Shown here in pieces: positions 16,067 through 25,377 of a DNA stretch of 64,000 nucleotides. Position numbers and translations under genes: made by a program. How positions within the stretch are numbered: position 1 is the stretch's first letter; every line of letters starts with the position of its first letter. This DNA is from CAUPWF01 sp964369755 (lineage in GTDB: Bacteria > Bacillota > Clostridia > Lachnospirales > Lachnospiraceae). Under the pieces are notes generated by a model that did no database searches, was not told the origin of the DNA, and worked only from the letters and a program-made list of their open reading frames with translations. The stretch covers positions 1 through 64,000 of the forward strand of contig CAYJFY010000003.1 of assembly GCA_964369755.1 (NCBI GenBank), given 5' to 3'.

Positions 16067-16895
16067 CAACTGCAATTGCTAGTACACCATCACCTACATG
16101 GCAGACGATACTAAACGGAAGTCCAGCTAATTCTACCTCGTAATCTGGGAATCTTTCCTTTATTTCACGTTGCCATTCTAGGGCATCTTCATCCGTACAT
16201 GAGTGAACTGCATACATTTTCATCTCTGTATTAGAAAAACGAGTATCCAAATCCTTCTGAATCGCTTCCAGAAGGGTTTTTTTCGCTTGTTTCACTCCAC
16301 GAACCTTTGCGAATGCATCCAGTTTCCCCCCTTGAATCTGCAATACTGGTTTGATATTCAATACGGTACCGATTGCGGCAGCAGCTGGAGTTACTCTTCC
16401 ACCCTTTTTTAAATATTTCAAAGTGTCAACCATAAGATAGATACTTGCTTCACTTTTGTCTGTCTCTAAAATCACTTTTATGTCTTTCGCACTCTTTCCT
16501 TCTGATTTTAATTTCAGTGCGTTTAGCGCCGCTTGTCTTTGAATCACTGAGATTCTCTTATTATCAACAACTTGAACTCTCTCATCATAATCCCTAGCTA
16601 GCGTCATACAGGATTCACATGTACTGCTTAACGCACTAGACATCGGAATATGTAAGATTTCATCATGTGTCTCCAACAGTTCATCCCATAGTTCACAGAT
16701 GGATAGTGGTGTCGGTTGTGAGGTGCTCACATCTTGTCCTGCAATCAATCTTTCAAAGAATTCAGGGCGCCCCATCTCATAATACAATGTATCATTCATG
16801 TAAAATGGCATCGGCAACACATATATGCCCAATTCTTTTGCCTCTGTCGCCTCAATACCACTATTACTATCTGTTATAATTGCAACTTTCCTCAT
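16053..16895 (-). CDS. DegV family fatty acid-binding protein
   Basis: A 280-residue DegV-family protein. Members bind fatty acids and act in Firmicutes as FakB subunits, presenting exogenous fatty acids to the kinase FakA. The family opening IITDSNSGI, the substrate segment TSQPTPL and the helix region MSSALSSTCESC are clear, along with TLKYLKKGGRVTPAAAAIGT. No fakA is in the window, so a FakB role is inference. It follows UPF0210 by 13 bases on the same strand and overlaps the end of tmcAL. Confidence 0.9.
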   Translation of the reverse strand: MRKVAIITDSNSGIEATEAKELGIYVLPMPFYMNDTLYYEMGRPEFFERLIAGQDVSTSQPTPLSICELWDELLETHDEILHIPMSSALSSTCESCMTLARDYDERVQVVDNKRISVIQRQAALNALKLKSEGKSAKDIKVILETDKSEASIYLMVDTLKYLKKGGRVTPAAAAIGTVLNIKPVLQIQGGKLDAFAKVRGVKQAKKTLLEAIQKDLDTRFSNTEMKMYAVHSCTDEDALEWQREIKERFPDYEVELAGLPFSIVCHVGDGVLAIAVAKAR

Positions 16896-16908
16896 TCCAT
16901 GTTCCCCC

Positions 16909-18273
16909 TTAATTTTTAAAGCTATGTATCGGCGCTGGGATTCTTCCCGTACGATTTATGAATGCGTCACATCCAAATGCATTGACAGGCATGATTGGCG
17001 CATAACCCAATAATCCACCAAATTCAGCTACCTCTCCAACATCTTTTCCTATTACTGGAATCAATCTTACTGCCGTTGTCTTCTGATTAATCATTCCAAT
17101 TGCCATCTCATCAGCAATGATTCCTGATATAGTTGTCGGTTTTGTATTTCCTGGGATCGCAATCATATCTAGACCTACTGAACATACGCAAGTCATAGCT
17201 TCTAGTTTTTCAAGATTCAACGCGCCTAAATTAACCGCATCAATCATCCCTTGGTCTTCACTGACTGGTATAAATGCACCACTCAATCCCCCTACATAAG
17301 AAGAAGCCATAACGCCCCCCTTCTTCACTTGGTCATTGAGTAAAGCTAAGGCTGCCGTTGTTCCTGGCGCACCTACTCGCTCCAAACCGATTTCTTCTAA
17401 TATTTCTGCCACACTATCTCCGATAGCTGGTGTCGGTGCTAATGAAAGATCCACGATTCCAAATGGAATGTTTAATCTCTTAGACGCTTCTTCCGCCACC
17501 AATTGTCCCACACGAGTAACTTTGAATGCTGTCTTTTTGATTGTTTCACATAGAACTTCAAATCCTTGTCCTCTTACTTGCTCTAATGCTTTTTTGACAA
17601 CACCAGGCCCACTGACACCTACATTAATTACAGCATCCCCCTCTGTTACACCAAGGAATGCCCCTGCCATAAACGGATTATCATCTGGAGCATTACAGAA
17701 GATTACTAATTTCGCGCAACCGAGAGAATCAATCTCTTTTGTTGCTTCTGCTGTTGCAACCACCATTTCTCCACATAATTTCACTGCGTCCATGTTAATT
17801 CCACATCGAGTAGATCCTACATTGATCGAACTACATACACGTTCCGTCGTAGAAAGAGCCTTTGGAATAGAGCGAATCAACCATTCATCGCTCTTCGTCA
17901 TCGCCTTCGATACCAATGCTGAATATCCACCGATAAAATTCACCCCTACTTCTTTTGCAGCACGATCCAAAGTGCGTGCAATCGAAACAAAATCTTCTGA
18001 ACTCTTGCAAGCTGCTCCGCCAATGAGTGAAATTGGTGTGATTGAAATTCTCTTATTTACAATTGGGATTCCATACTCATCCCCAATTTGGTCTCCAGTC
18101 TCTACTAGATTTTTCGCTAGTGTAGTAATCTTTGTATATATTTTTTCATTTAAGACATCTAGATTCGAATCAATACAGTCCATAAGACTAATCCCCAATG
18201 TAATCGTTCTAACATCAAGGTTCATATCCTGAATCATTCGATTTGTTTCTTTCACTTCATACATATTAATCAT
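16909..18273 (-). CDS. UPF0210 (DUF711/PFL) family protein
   Basis: The protein belongs to UPF0210, a glycyl-radical-like fold family of unknown function usually encoded beside an ACT-domain protein, as here. Family segments include DVRTITLGISLMDC, FVSIARTLDRAAKEVGVNFIGG and VNVGVSGPGVV. The frame is open to 18387 but that region overlaps the upstream ACT gene. The ATGs at 18273 (MINMYEV) or 18264 match the usual N-terminus; AAAGGG lies 12 bases before the first, which I use (454 aa). The start has moderate certainty. Confidence 0.87.
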   Translation of the reverse strand: MINMYEVKETNRMIQDMNLDVRTITLGISLMDCIDSNLDVLNEKIYTKITTLAKNLVETGDQIGDEYGIPIVNKRISITPISLIGGAACKSSEDFVSIARTLDRAAKEVGVNFIGGYSALVSKAMTKSDEWLIRSIPKALSTTERVCSSINVGSTRCGINMDAVKLCGEMVVATAEATKEIDSLGCAKLVIFCNAPDDNPFMAGAFLGVTEGDAVINVGVSGPGVVKKALEQVRGQGFEVLCETIKKTAFKVTRVGQLVAEEASKRLNIPFGIVDLSLAPTPAIGDSVAEILEEIGLERVGAPGTTAALALLNDQVKKGGVMASSYVGGLSGAFIPVSEDQGMIDAVNLGALNLEKLEAMTCVCSVGLDMIAIPGNTKPTTISGIIADEMAIGMINQKTTAVRLIPVIGKDVGEVAEFGGLLGYAPIMPVNAFGCDAFINRTGRIPAPIHSFKN

Positions 18274-18322
18274 AATAATATCTATCCCTTTCTTACCATC
18301 TGCCAACTTTGAACCAATTGTC

Positions 18323-18595
18323 TTATAATCGATGCATCTTTTCGAAAATCTCTTCACGTTGACACTGGATACGAACTCCGATTTCATCTCCTAGTTCACT
18401 CAAACCGCTTACAACCTCATTGTAACTTTGGTCTACCTCAGTAATATCCACAACCATCATCATATTAAAATATCCTTGGACTATCGTCTGTGAAATATCT
18501 AAAACATTTACTTGCTTCTCAGATAAATAAATACAAACCTTTGCAATAATTCCTACTTTGTCTTTTCCTATCACTGTAATTATACTTTTCTTCAT
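18323..18595 (-). CDS. ACT domain protein, UPF0237 family
   Basis: A 90-residue single ACT domain, with KSIITVIGKDKVGIIAKVCIYL at the N-terminus where the conserved glycine-containing ligand loop sits. Such proteins are usually small-molecule-sensing partners; this family is nearly always adjacent to UPF0210, here about 50 bases upstream of it. The ligand is not known. The operon continues from walJ 18 bases upstream. Confidence 0.9.
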   Translation of the reverse strand: MKKSIITVIGKDKVGIIAKVCIYLSEKQVNVLDISQTIVQGYFNMMMVVDITEVDQSYNEVVSGLSELGDEIGVRIQCQREEIFEKMHRL

Positions 18596-18613
18596 ATCGT
18601 GTCTCCTCTTTTA

Positions 18614-19417
18614 CTATCCATTCAGAATAATCATTTCTGAAAGACCATCTTTCTTCGCAACCATCAATTTGAAATCTTTGCAACTAAATGGAACTTCACT
18701 TAAGTTCACTTCAAGTTTTACGGTTTCATAAGCCAACTCATCGTAATTATTATCCTTACTAATATGGCCTAGCATTACATATTTTAATTTTTTATGTAGT
18801 ATATCACAAAGTAACCGTCCTGACAATTCATTCGACAAATGTCCTTTATTTCCTAAGACTCGTTTTTTTAAAGGATATGGGTATTTTCCTACTTCTAACA
18901 TATGTACATCATGATTTGCTTCTAGAAAAACCGCATCCAGTTTACATAATTTATTTATTGTATACTCATCATAACATCCTAAGTCTGTTACAACCGCTAA
19001 TGATTTCTCTTCATGTGTAATTTTATATCCTGTTGGCTCTATCGCATCATGTGAGATATGGAATGCTTCGATGACTAACTCTCCATGTGTAACAGGATGA
19101 TTCACATCAATAGGATTCAATAATGCTTCTTGAATCTCTCCCACTGCTTTTGATTGTTTTATCCCCTGAATCGTCCCACTAGATGCATAAATCGGAATCG
19201 AGTAACCTCTTGACATCACACCGAGTCCCGCTATATGATCACTGTGTTCATGGGTAATAAATATCCCACTAATCTCAGAAACAGGTACTCCAATATCCGA
19301 TAGACCTGCCTCTATCTTCTTCTTACTAATTCCTGCATCTATCAAGATGTGTGTATTTGCACTTCCCACATAAATACAGTTTCCACCACTACCACTTGCA
19401 ATACTACATAATTTCAT
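18614..19417 (-). CDS. walJ: MBL-fold hydrolase WalJ/YycJ
   Basis: A 267-residue metallo-beta-lactamase fold protein related to YycJ/WalJ, reported as a nuclease linked to mismatch repair and replication-division coordination in Bacillus and streptococci. The start MKLCSIASGSGGNC is typical and the metal motif THEHSDHI lies near residue 54, followed by LGHISKDN. In other Firmicutes walJ follows the walRK genes; here it follows coaE, with a 14-base overlap suggesting translational coupling. Confidence 0.9.
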   Translation of the reverse strand: MKLCSIASGSGGNCIYVGSANTHILIDAGISKKKIEAGLSDIGVPVSEISGIFITHEHSDHIAGLGVMSRGYSIPIYASSGTIQGIKQSKAVGEIQEALLNPIDVNHPVTHGELVIEAFHISHDAIEPTGYKITHEEKSLAVVTDLGCYDEYTINKLCKLDAVFLEANHDVHMLEVGKYPYPLKKRVLGNKGHLSNELSGRLLCDILHKKLKYVMLGHISKDNNYDELAYETVKLEVNLSEVPFSCKDFKLMVAKKDGLSEMIILNG

Positions 19418-20018
19418 TTATTTCTCCTAATAAGCGTTTCAATTCTTTGTCAATTTTTTTGTGGAGTGACTCTAGTGTCCCGGTATTATCAATGATATAG
19501 TCACACCCCTCTTCAAACGCCTCGTTACTTAACTGTAGGTGGTTAATATCTAGAAATTTACCCTCCGTACAGTTTCTATTTTTTACAACTCTATCTCTGC
19601 GAATATTCACATCTGTTCTAATATACCATATTTCATCACAGATTTGTTGATATTTTTCTTCTAATAAAAGTGCTGCCTCTAAAACAAACACCTCACACCC
19701 TGATTTTTCATGTACTGCAATCAAACGATTGACTTCATTTTTTACCGCTGGATGCATAATTTGATTTAGCATTGCTAATTTCTTAGCATCTCGAAACACA
19801 ATATTTCCTAGTGCTTTTCGATCGATATTTCCTACCTCGTCTAAAATTTCTGCTCCAAACTCACGTACGATCTCTAAATATGCAAATTTTCCAATCCCCT
19901 GAATCTCATGTGCTACTTTATCTGCCTCATATGTAACCACTCCTGGCTTTGTATTCAGATATTTAAGTGCCTCGCTTTTTCCCGATCCAATTCCACCTGT
20001 TATTCCTAATATTTTCAT
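19404..20018 (-). CDS. coaE: Dephospho-CoA kinase
   Basis: CoaE phosphorylates dephospho-CoA in the last step of coenzyme A synthesis. The P-loop GGIGSGKS is at residues 7-14 from the chosen start, and the LLLEEKY and RDRVVKNRN segments fit the CoA domain and lid. In-frame starts exist at TTG 20033 and ATG 20030, but the protein proper begins MKILGITGG at 20018; the ribosome binding site (GGGACGG) is weak. The gene follows the decarboxylase alpha gene across a hairpin and overlaps walJ. Confidence 0.93.
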   Translation of the reverse strand: MKILGITGGIGSGKSEALKYLNTKPGVVTYEADKVAHEIQGIGKFAYLEIVREFGAEILDEVGNIDRKALGNIVFRDAKKLAMLNQIMHPAVKNEVNRLIAVHEKSGCEVFVLEAALLLEEKYQQICDEIWYIRTDVNIRRDRVVKNRNCTEGKFLDINHLQLSNEAFEEGCDYIIDNTGTLESLHKKIDKELKRLLGEINEIM

Positions 20019-20031
20019 GTTCCGTCCCATC

Positions 20032-20095
20032 AAAATTCATAAATGACAGACAATGTTTCCACTGCCTGTCATCCTATGAAATTTTACTTATAATT
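20032..20095 (-). terminator. Long hairpin between oadA-like gene and coaE
   Basis: On the minus strand ATGACAG and CTGTCAT pair, extended outward by TTTCATA with TATGAATT after small mismatches. A short T-run follows, but it merges with the coaE start region. It could be a weak terminator or a processing site limiting readthrough from the pump operon into coaE. Confidence 0.45.
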
Positions 20096-20108
20096 TTCAA
20101 TATGATTG

Positions 20109-21512
20109 TTAAACTGGATATGCTCCATCTTTTGTATCTGCGACATTCGCATCAATCTTAGTCTTTTGTGCATCTCTATACTTAAAGAACTCAATTGCAA
20201 CCTGTGGGAACAATGCATATGACAATACGTCCTCATCTTGTTGCTTGTATTGCGCGATTTCTGCTTCCAAAGTATCTAATTCTGCAGGCAAAGTATCTGC
20301 AAATCTACATGTAATCGGCTCTACATCTCCGATAACCTTCTTCTGGATCTCTGGATCGAATGGTTTAACAGTTCTACCATATTTTCCTGCAAATACATCT
20401 TTTGTCTCTTTGGTAGCCATCTTATATCTCTCACCCATCAATACGTTAAATACTGCTTGAGTACCAACGATTTGTGAAGAAGGAGTAACAAGTGGGCATT
20501 CTCCTAAGTCCTTACGAACTCTTGGTACTTCTTCAAGAACTTCATAATACTTATCCTCAGCACCTTGTTCTTTCAATTGAGATGTAAGGTTTGATAACAT
20601 ACCACCTGGTACTTGATATAATAATGTCTTGATGTTTACACCCAAGTTCTTTGGATTCAACAATCCACTCTCTAGAGCCTGATCCTTTAATGGTCTGAAG
20701 TAATCTGCAATCTCAGCCAATAAATTTTGATCAAATCCTGTATCATATGGTGTACCCTTAAATGTTTCAACCATAACTTCTGTTGCTGGTTGTGATGTTC
20801 CAAGTGCAAATGGAGACATTGCAGTATCAATCACATCCACTCCTGCTTCAACTGCTTTTAGATATGTCATTGAAGCAACACCTGAAGTATAGTGTGTGTG
20901 TAATTGAATTGGGATCTCTACGGTATCTTTTAATGCTTGCACTAATTCCGTTGCCTGATATGGCAATAACAAACCAGCCATATCCTTGATACAGATTGAA
21001 TTTGCGCCCATCTCTTGAACATCACGTGCCATATTCACCCAATAATCCTGAGTATATGCCTCTCCTAAAGTATAAGAAAGAGCAACTTGTGCATGTCCTT
21101 TTTCTTTGTTCGCTGCTGAAACTGCTGTTTGCAAGTTTCTAAGGTCATTCAAACAGTCGAAGATTCTGATAATATCCATTCCGTTTGCTACTGATTTTTG
21201 TACGAAATACTCTACAACATCATCAGCATATGGACGATATCCTAAGATATTTTGTCCGCGGAAAAGCATCTGTAATTTTGTGTTTTTGAATCCATCACGG
21301 AACTTACGTAATCGATCCCATGGATCTTCTTTTAAGAATCGGATAGAAGCGTCGAATGTAGCTCCTCCCCAACACTCAACTGCATGATATCCTACTTTAT
21401 CCATTTTATCAATAATTGGTAACATTTGTTCCGTTGTCATTCTAGTTGCAATCAATGATTGATGTGCATCACGAAGAACGGTTTCCATTATTTTGATCGG
21501 TTTTTTCTCCAT
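20109..21512 (-). CDS. oadA: Oxaloacetate decarboxylase alpha-type carboxyltransferase (without biotin domain)
   Basis: This subunit moves the carboxyl group between oxaloacetate (or pyruvate) and biotin. The TIM-barrel start RDAHQSLIATRMTTEQM, the catalytic-lysine motif SICIKDMAGLL and metal ligands in QLHTHYTSG are all present. It is 467 residues long and ends before a biotin domain; biotin is carried by the separate protein at 22717-23082. It is the last gene of the pump cluster, after oadB. An alternative name is pyruvate carboxylase subunit B (PycB-like). Confidence 0.9.
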   Translation of the reverse strand: MEKKPIKIMETVLRDAHQSLIATRMTTEQMLPIIDKMDKVGYHAVECWGGATFDASIRFLKEDPWDRLRKFRDGFKNTKLQMLFRGQNILGYRPYADDVVEYFVQKSVANGMDIIRIFDCLNDLRNLQTAVSAANKEKGHAQVALSYTLGEAYTQDYWVNMARDVQEMGANSICIKDMAGLLLPYQATELVQALKDTVEIPIQLHTHYTSGVASMTYLKAVEAGVDVIDTAMSPFALGTSQPATEVMVETFKGTPYDTGFDQNLLAEIADYFRPLKDQALESGLLNPKNLGVNIKTLLYQVPGGMLSNLTSQLKEQGAEDKYYEVLEEVPRVRKDLGECPLVTPSSQIVGTQAVFNVLMGERYKMATKETKDVFAGKYGRTVKPFDPEIQKKVIGDVEPITCRFADTLPAELDTLEAEIAQYKQQDEDVLSYALFPQVAIEFFKYRDAQKTKIDANVADTKDGAYPV

Positions 21513-21543
21513 GTCTATTTCTCCTTATATTTTCAAATTTGTT

Positions 21544-22695
21544 TTATTGCACACCGAAGATTGCCATAAATGTACCGGCTGCAACTGCTGTACCGATAAC
21601 ACCAGCAACGTTTGGTCCCATTGCATGCATCAACAAGAAGTTACTTGGGTCTGCTTCCGCTCCCACCTTTTGAGATACCCTAGCTGCCATAGGAACAGCG
21701 GAAACTCCCGCCGACCCGATGAGTGGATTCACCTTACCTCCAGTTGCTTTACACATAATCTTACCAAAGATTACCCCAGCTGCTGTTCCAAACATAAACG
21801 CTACAAGACCTAGAGCAACGATATAAAGTGTCTGTAGATTTAGGAAAGCCTCTGCGCTTGTTGTCGCTCCTACTGAAGTACCAAGAAGGATTACCACGAT
21901 ATACATCAACGCGTTTGATGCTGTCTCTGTTAATTGTCTTACTACTCCCGATTCACGGAATAAGTTACCTAACATCAACATACCTACCAGTGGTGCTGTC
22001 GATGGTAAGATTGAACAAACCACGATTGTAACAATAATTGGGAATAAGATCTTCTCCAATTTTGAAACTGGTCTCAATTGTTCCATCTTAATCTTACGCT
22101 CTTTCTCTGTTGTAAGTAATTTCATAATAGGTGGCTGAATGATTGGTACCAGTGACATATACGAGTATGCCGCAACCGCAATCGGTCCCATGATTGCTGT
22201 CTGATCTAATTTACCAGCTAAAAAGATTGATGTTGGACCGTCTGCTCCACCGATAATTGAAATCGCCGCTGCTGCTTTGTCCGAAAATCCAAGTGCCATC
22301 GCTCCAAAATAAGCTCCAAAGATACCAAATTGTGCCGCTGCACCAAGCAAAAAGCTTTTTGGATTTGCTATCAATGGTCCAAAGTCTGTCATCGCTCCTA
22401 CCCCTAAGAAGATCAGCGACGGCAATACTGCCCATTCATCTAGCAAATAAAAATAATGTAATAGACCTGCCACTCCATTAGAAGATTCTTCTGCCGAAAT
22501 CATAATATCCGGATAAATGTTTACTAACAACATTCCAAAAGCAATCGGTACTAATAAAAGTGGTTCAAATCCATGTCTGATAGCTAAGAATAGGAAAAGG
22601 CAAGCAACTCCAACCATAACAAGGTTTCCCCATGTTAGGTTCATGAAAGCAGTCTGTTGCACAAGATTTCCTAAAGTGCTCATAATATAATCCAT
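21544..22695 (-). CDS. oadB: Sodium-translocating decarboxylase beta subunit
   Basis: The membrane beta subunit decarboxylates carboxybiotin and pumps Na+ out. The 383-residue protein has about nine to eleven hydrophobic segments. Family landmarks are the GGADGPTSIFL motif with its functional aspartate, AAIFGVGAMTDF-like text (LGVGAMTDFGPL) and PLIGSAGVSAVPMAAR near the C-terminus. It is shared by oxaloacetate, methylmalonyl-CoA and glutaconyl-CoA decarboxylases, so the substrate is decided by the carboxyltransferases of the cluster. It lies between the biotin protein and the oadA-type gene. Confidence 0.93.
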   Translation of the reverse strand: MDYIMSTLGNLVQQTAFMNLTWGNLVMVGVACLFLFLAIRHGFEPLLLVPIAFGMLLVNIYPDIMISAEESSNGVAGLLHYFYLLDEWAVLPSLIFLGVGAMTDFGPLIANPKSFLLGAAAQFGIFGAYFGAMALGFSDKAAAAISIIGGADGPTSIFLAGKLDQTAIMGPIAVAAYSYMSLVPIIQPPIMKLLTTEKERKIKMEQLRPVSKLEKILFPIIVTIVVCSILPSTAPLVGMLMLGNLFRESGVVRQLTETASNALMYIVVILLGTSVGATTSAEAFLNLQTLYIVALGLVAFMFGTAAGVIFGKIMCKATGGKVNPLIGSAGVSAVPMAARVSQKVGAEADPSNFLLMHAMGPNVAGVIGTAVAAGTFMAIFGVQ

Positions 22696-22716
22696 GTTTT
22701 AACCTCCGTCGTTACC

Positions 22717-23082
22717 TTAGTTTAATGTTGCTAATACTGCTCCTGATTCAATCATATCTCCTACTGCCACGTTCATACTTGCTACAGTTCCATCTTCTGG
22801 TGCAACAACAGGAATTTCCATTTTCATCGCTTCAATCACGACCACTGTATCACCTTTTTTTACTGCTTGTCCTACATTTGCTTCTAACTTGAACACTTTT
22901 CCAGCTGCTCCTGCTTTTACTTCAATTCCGCCTGCTGGTGCACTTGCTGCTGGCGCTGCTACTGGTGCTGCCGCTATTGGTGCCGCTGCCATAACTGGTG
23001 CTGCTACGGATGCAGATGCCCCTTTTTCTTCTACCGCTACATCGTATGCAACTCCATTCACTGTAATTGTATAGTTTTTCAT
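22717..23082 (-). CDS. Biotin carboxyl carrier protein of the decarboxylase
   Basis: This 121-residue protein carries the biotin that shuttles CO2 from the carboxyltransferase to the membrane pump. The biotinylated lysine is K87 in IEAMKMEIPV. Residues 22-52 form the alanine-proline-rich hinge typical of decarboxylase gamma/delta subunits (MmdC, GcdC). The N-terminal MKNYTITVNGVAYDV is also typical. AGGAG precedes the ATG. It is the third gene of the five-gene run. Confidence 0.95.
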   Translation of the reverse strand: MKNYTITVNGVAYDVAVEEKGASASVAAPVMAAAPIAAAPVAAPAASAPAGGIEVKAGAAGKVFKLEANVGQAVKKGDTVVVIEAMKMEIPVVAPEDGTVASMNVAVGDMIESGAVLATLN

Positions 23083-23101
23083 CTTAAATTCCTCCTAAAT
23101 T

Positions 23102-23869
23102 CTATCCATTCCACTGGTTTGATTTTCTACGTTTTATTGATCGAACCACAAATCCATCTGTTGTAGTTCCTTCTGCTGCTGCAATCGCTGCCGCGATTAC
23201 TGCAATCAATTGTGAGTCATCTTCTTGAGCCGTTACCACTACTGGCTTCTCCTCTTTTACATCTTTCACAACTTCTTGCACTTCTGGTTTCTTATTAAAT
23301 TTCGCTTCCAATGCAGGAATAAATTTAAATAATGAAATTATAAATGATATAAAGATTAGAACTACAAAAACAGTTCCCATACCCAAAAGTGTATTCATTC
23401 CTGCCTTTGCAAGGATTTCTCCCATCGTGTACACTGGAGATACCGTCATCGATTCCAAATGTCCCTCATCATTGAACATGAACTCGACACTTGCAGCTCT
23501 TTCTTCAAACTGTGCTTCTGTTTCTACAATCACATCACCATTTGATATTGTTGCCGAATACTCGCCATATTCCACAAGCATTCCACACTCTTCTATAGAT
23601 CCCTTCCAAGCGGTAATCATTGTACGGAAGTCTTTTCCTTCAATCGGTAACTGTGAATTTGCCATAATCGCATCTAAGTCTTCATCCGAATATCCTAGGA
23701 ATATCTCGAGGTCTGCCGCTTGCATCGCAGCAAAACTCTGAATCATAGTATCTGAAATCACACTCAATTCTTGCGTTTCTTGCTCAGGAGTAACCTCCGA
23801 GCTCGAGCATCCAACAATAGCAAATACACAAATTATCGTCAATAATAATAAGCTAATTTTTTTCTTCAC
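23102..23869 (-). CDS. OadG-type subunit with a lipoprotein N-terminal domain
   Basis: The protein has an OadG-like single membrane helix (about residues 160-185, GMGTVFVVLIFISFIISLFK) and a charged cytoplasmic tail, as in the assembly subunit that holds the decarboxylase to OadB. Unlike the usual 80-120-residue OadG, it is 255 residues. It begins with a lipoprotein signal peptide whose lipobox ends at C21 (AIVGC), followed by about 130 residues predicted outside the membrane. It would thus be anchored twice. The role of the extra domain is unknown; similar forms occur, as far as I recall, in related Clostridia. Confidence 0.8.
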   Translation of the reverse strand: MKKKISLLLLTIICVFAIVGCSSSEVTPEQETQELSVISDTMIQSFAAMQAADLEIFLGYSDEDLDAIMANSQLPIEGKDFRTMITAWKGSIEECGMLVEYGEYSATISNGDVIVETEAQFEERAASVEFMFNDEGHLESMTVSPVYTMGEILAKAGMNTLLGMGTVFVVLIFISFIISLFKFIPALEAKFNKKPEVQEVVKDVKEEKPVVVTAQEDDSQLIAVIAAAIAAAEGTTTDGFVVRSIKRRKSNQWNG

Positions 23870-23883
23870 TAATTGTCACCTCT

Positions 23884-25320
23884 CTAAATTGAACCATGTT
23901 TTTTCATCGGACGTTCTTCTCGCTTCGTGAATAACATCTCGAATGCTCCGATTACATATTTTCTTGTATCTGCAGGATTGATGATGGTATCAACATACCC
24001 TCTCTTCGCCGCTGAAATTGCACTGGATTGTAATTCACTATATTGTGCTGATTTTTCCTTGATTGTAGTTGGCTCAGAATCCGCATACATAATCTTGGCT
24101 GCCATATCCGCATCCATCATACCGATACTAGCATTTGGCCAAGCATATACCATATCTGCACCGATTGACTTACTGTTCATTGTCACATATGCACTTCCAA
24201 AAGCTTTTCCGATTACTACATTTACTTTGGGAACTGTAGCATTTGCAAACGCATAGGTCAATTTCGCTGCTTCTTTCGCAATTCTCTTCTCAGAACATTG
24301 AGTCGCTTCATATCCATTCACATTTGTTAATGTAAGAACCGGAATACTAAATGCATCACAAAATGTAATAAATTTACTTGCTTTGCTACATCCACTTGCT
24401 GACAAGCTTCCATCATAAGATTCAAGTACTTCTGCATTTGCATCATATACCTTTGTACGGTTTGCAATTACGCCAACTGTCATTCCATTCAAACGAACAA
24501 ATCCTGTCACCATATCTTTTGAATAATCTTTTTTCGTTTCAATGAATAATTGGTTATCAGCAAGCATAGATAATACGATTGAAGTATCTTCTGCTGCGTT
24601 TTCAATATCTGCACATGCACGATTCAAGTCATCCGTACACTCGTCATATGCATCATTATCCTCATTGTTTGCTGGTAAGATAGCCACTAGGCCACGAATA
24701 TTTGTAAGAATTTCTTCTTCAGAACCAACACCGTCCACAAGTCCAATTACCTCACTTTGGTACTGTGCTGTCGAGATATCGCATTTAGCTGCTGTATTTC
24801 CAGCCAAAGCATTTGGTGAATTCACGAATAATTTCGCGTTCTTTTCTTCCATATATGTGAAATCAGTCAATGCAGGAACTAAAGCCAATCCGCCTCCACA
24901 CATGCCAAAAATCGCTGTAATCTGTGGAATTACTCCTGAGGCCATCACTTGTTTCATATACAATGAACCAAATGCATGTAAAGCATCTGTCGCCTCTTGT
25001 AGTCTTAATCCTGCACAATCAATTAACCCTATAACTGGTGCACCCATCTTCATTGCCATATCATAGATATTTGCAATTTTCTTGGCATGCATCTCACCCA
25101 TAGACCCCTTCATAATCGAAGCATCTTGGCTATACACATAGACCAAATTGCTGTCAATCACTCCATATCCGGTTATTACACCATCTGATGGCATTGCATT
25201 TTCTGTCATGTTAAAATCAGTATTTCGAGCTGTAATTGACCCTCCAATTTCAACAAAACTACCCGTATCAAGTAATGACTCAATTCGTTTACTCGCTACA
25301 CTGGATGTGTTGTTACTCAT
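23884..25320 (-). CDS. Acyl-CoA-type biotin carboxyltransferase (MmdA-like)
   Basis: This 478-residue protein has the crotonase-fold carboxyltransferase architecture of methylmalonyl-CoA or glutaconyl-CoA decarboxylase alpha subunits. Seen features are the oxyanion-hole text IFGMCGGGLALVPAL, LIDCAGLRLQEA in the N-half, and VIGKAFGSAYVTMNSKS with VYAWPNASIGMM in the C-half. It is shorter than typical MmdA (about 510) and rather divergent, so the acyl-CoA substrate cannot be named. It is the first gene of the cluster with a consensus promoter at 25378-25406 and an AACGGAGG ribosome binding site. Confidence 0.82.
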   Translation of the reverse strand: MSNNTSSVASKRIESLLDTGSFVEIGGSITARNTDFNMTENAMPSDGVITGYGVIDSNLVYVYSQDASIMKGSMGEMHAKKIANIYDMAMKMGAPVIGLIDCAGLRLQEATDALHAFGSLYMKQVMASGVIPQITAIFGMCGGGLALVPALTDFTYMEEKNAKLFVNSPNALAGNTAAKCDISTAQYQSEVIGLVDGVGSEEEILTNIRGLVAILPANNEDNDAYDECTDDLNRACADIENAAEDTSIVLSMLADNQLFIETKKDYSKDMVTGFVRLNGMTVGVIANRTKVYDANAEVLESYDGSLSASGCSKASKFITFCDAFSIPVLTLTNVNGYEATQCSEKRIAKEAAKLTYAFANATVPKVNVVIGKAFGSAYVTMNSKSIGADMVYAWPNASIGMMDADMAAKIMYADSEPTTIKEKSAQYSELQSSAISAAKRGYVDTIINPADTRKYVIGAFEMLFTKREERPMKKHGSI

Positions 25321-25351
25321 AGAATTTTCCTCCGTTTTCTAACTAATTTTA

Positions 25352-25368
25352 ATAACTGTAAAAGTTAT
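25352..25368. promoter_or_regulatory. Small inverted repeat in the pump operon leader
   Basis: ATAACT and AGTTAT flank GTAAA just downstream of the promoter. It could be an operator or a small RNA hairpin, but a 6-base arm in AT-rich DNA is weak evidence. Confidence 0.25.
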
Positions 25369-25377
25369 ACATTTCTT

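Noticed and set aside
17336..18232. A 298-codon open frame on the plus strand opposite the UPF0210 gene
   Set aside because: It is the antisense frame of a clearly conserved gene, with serine/alanine/proline-rich low-complexity translation and no ribosome binding site.
24542..25066. A 174-codon plus-strand open frame inside the carboxyltransferase gene
   Set aside because: Antisense shadow; its composition mirrors the codons of the minus-strand gene and no motif is seen.
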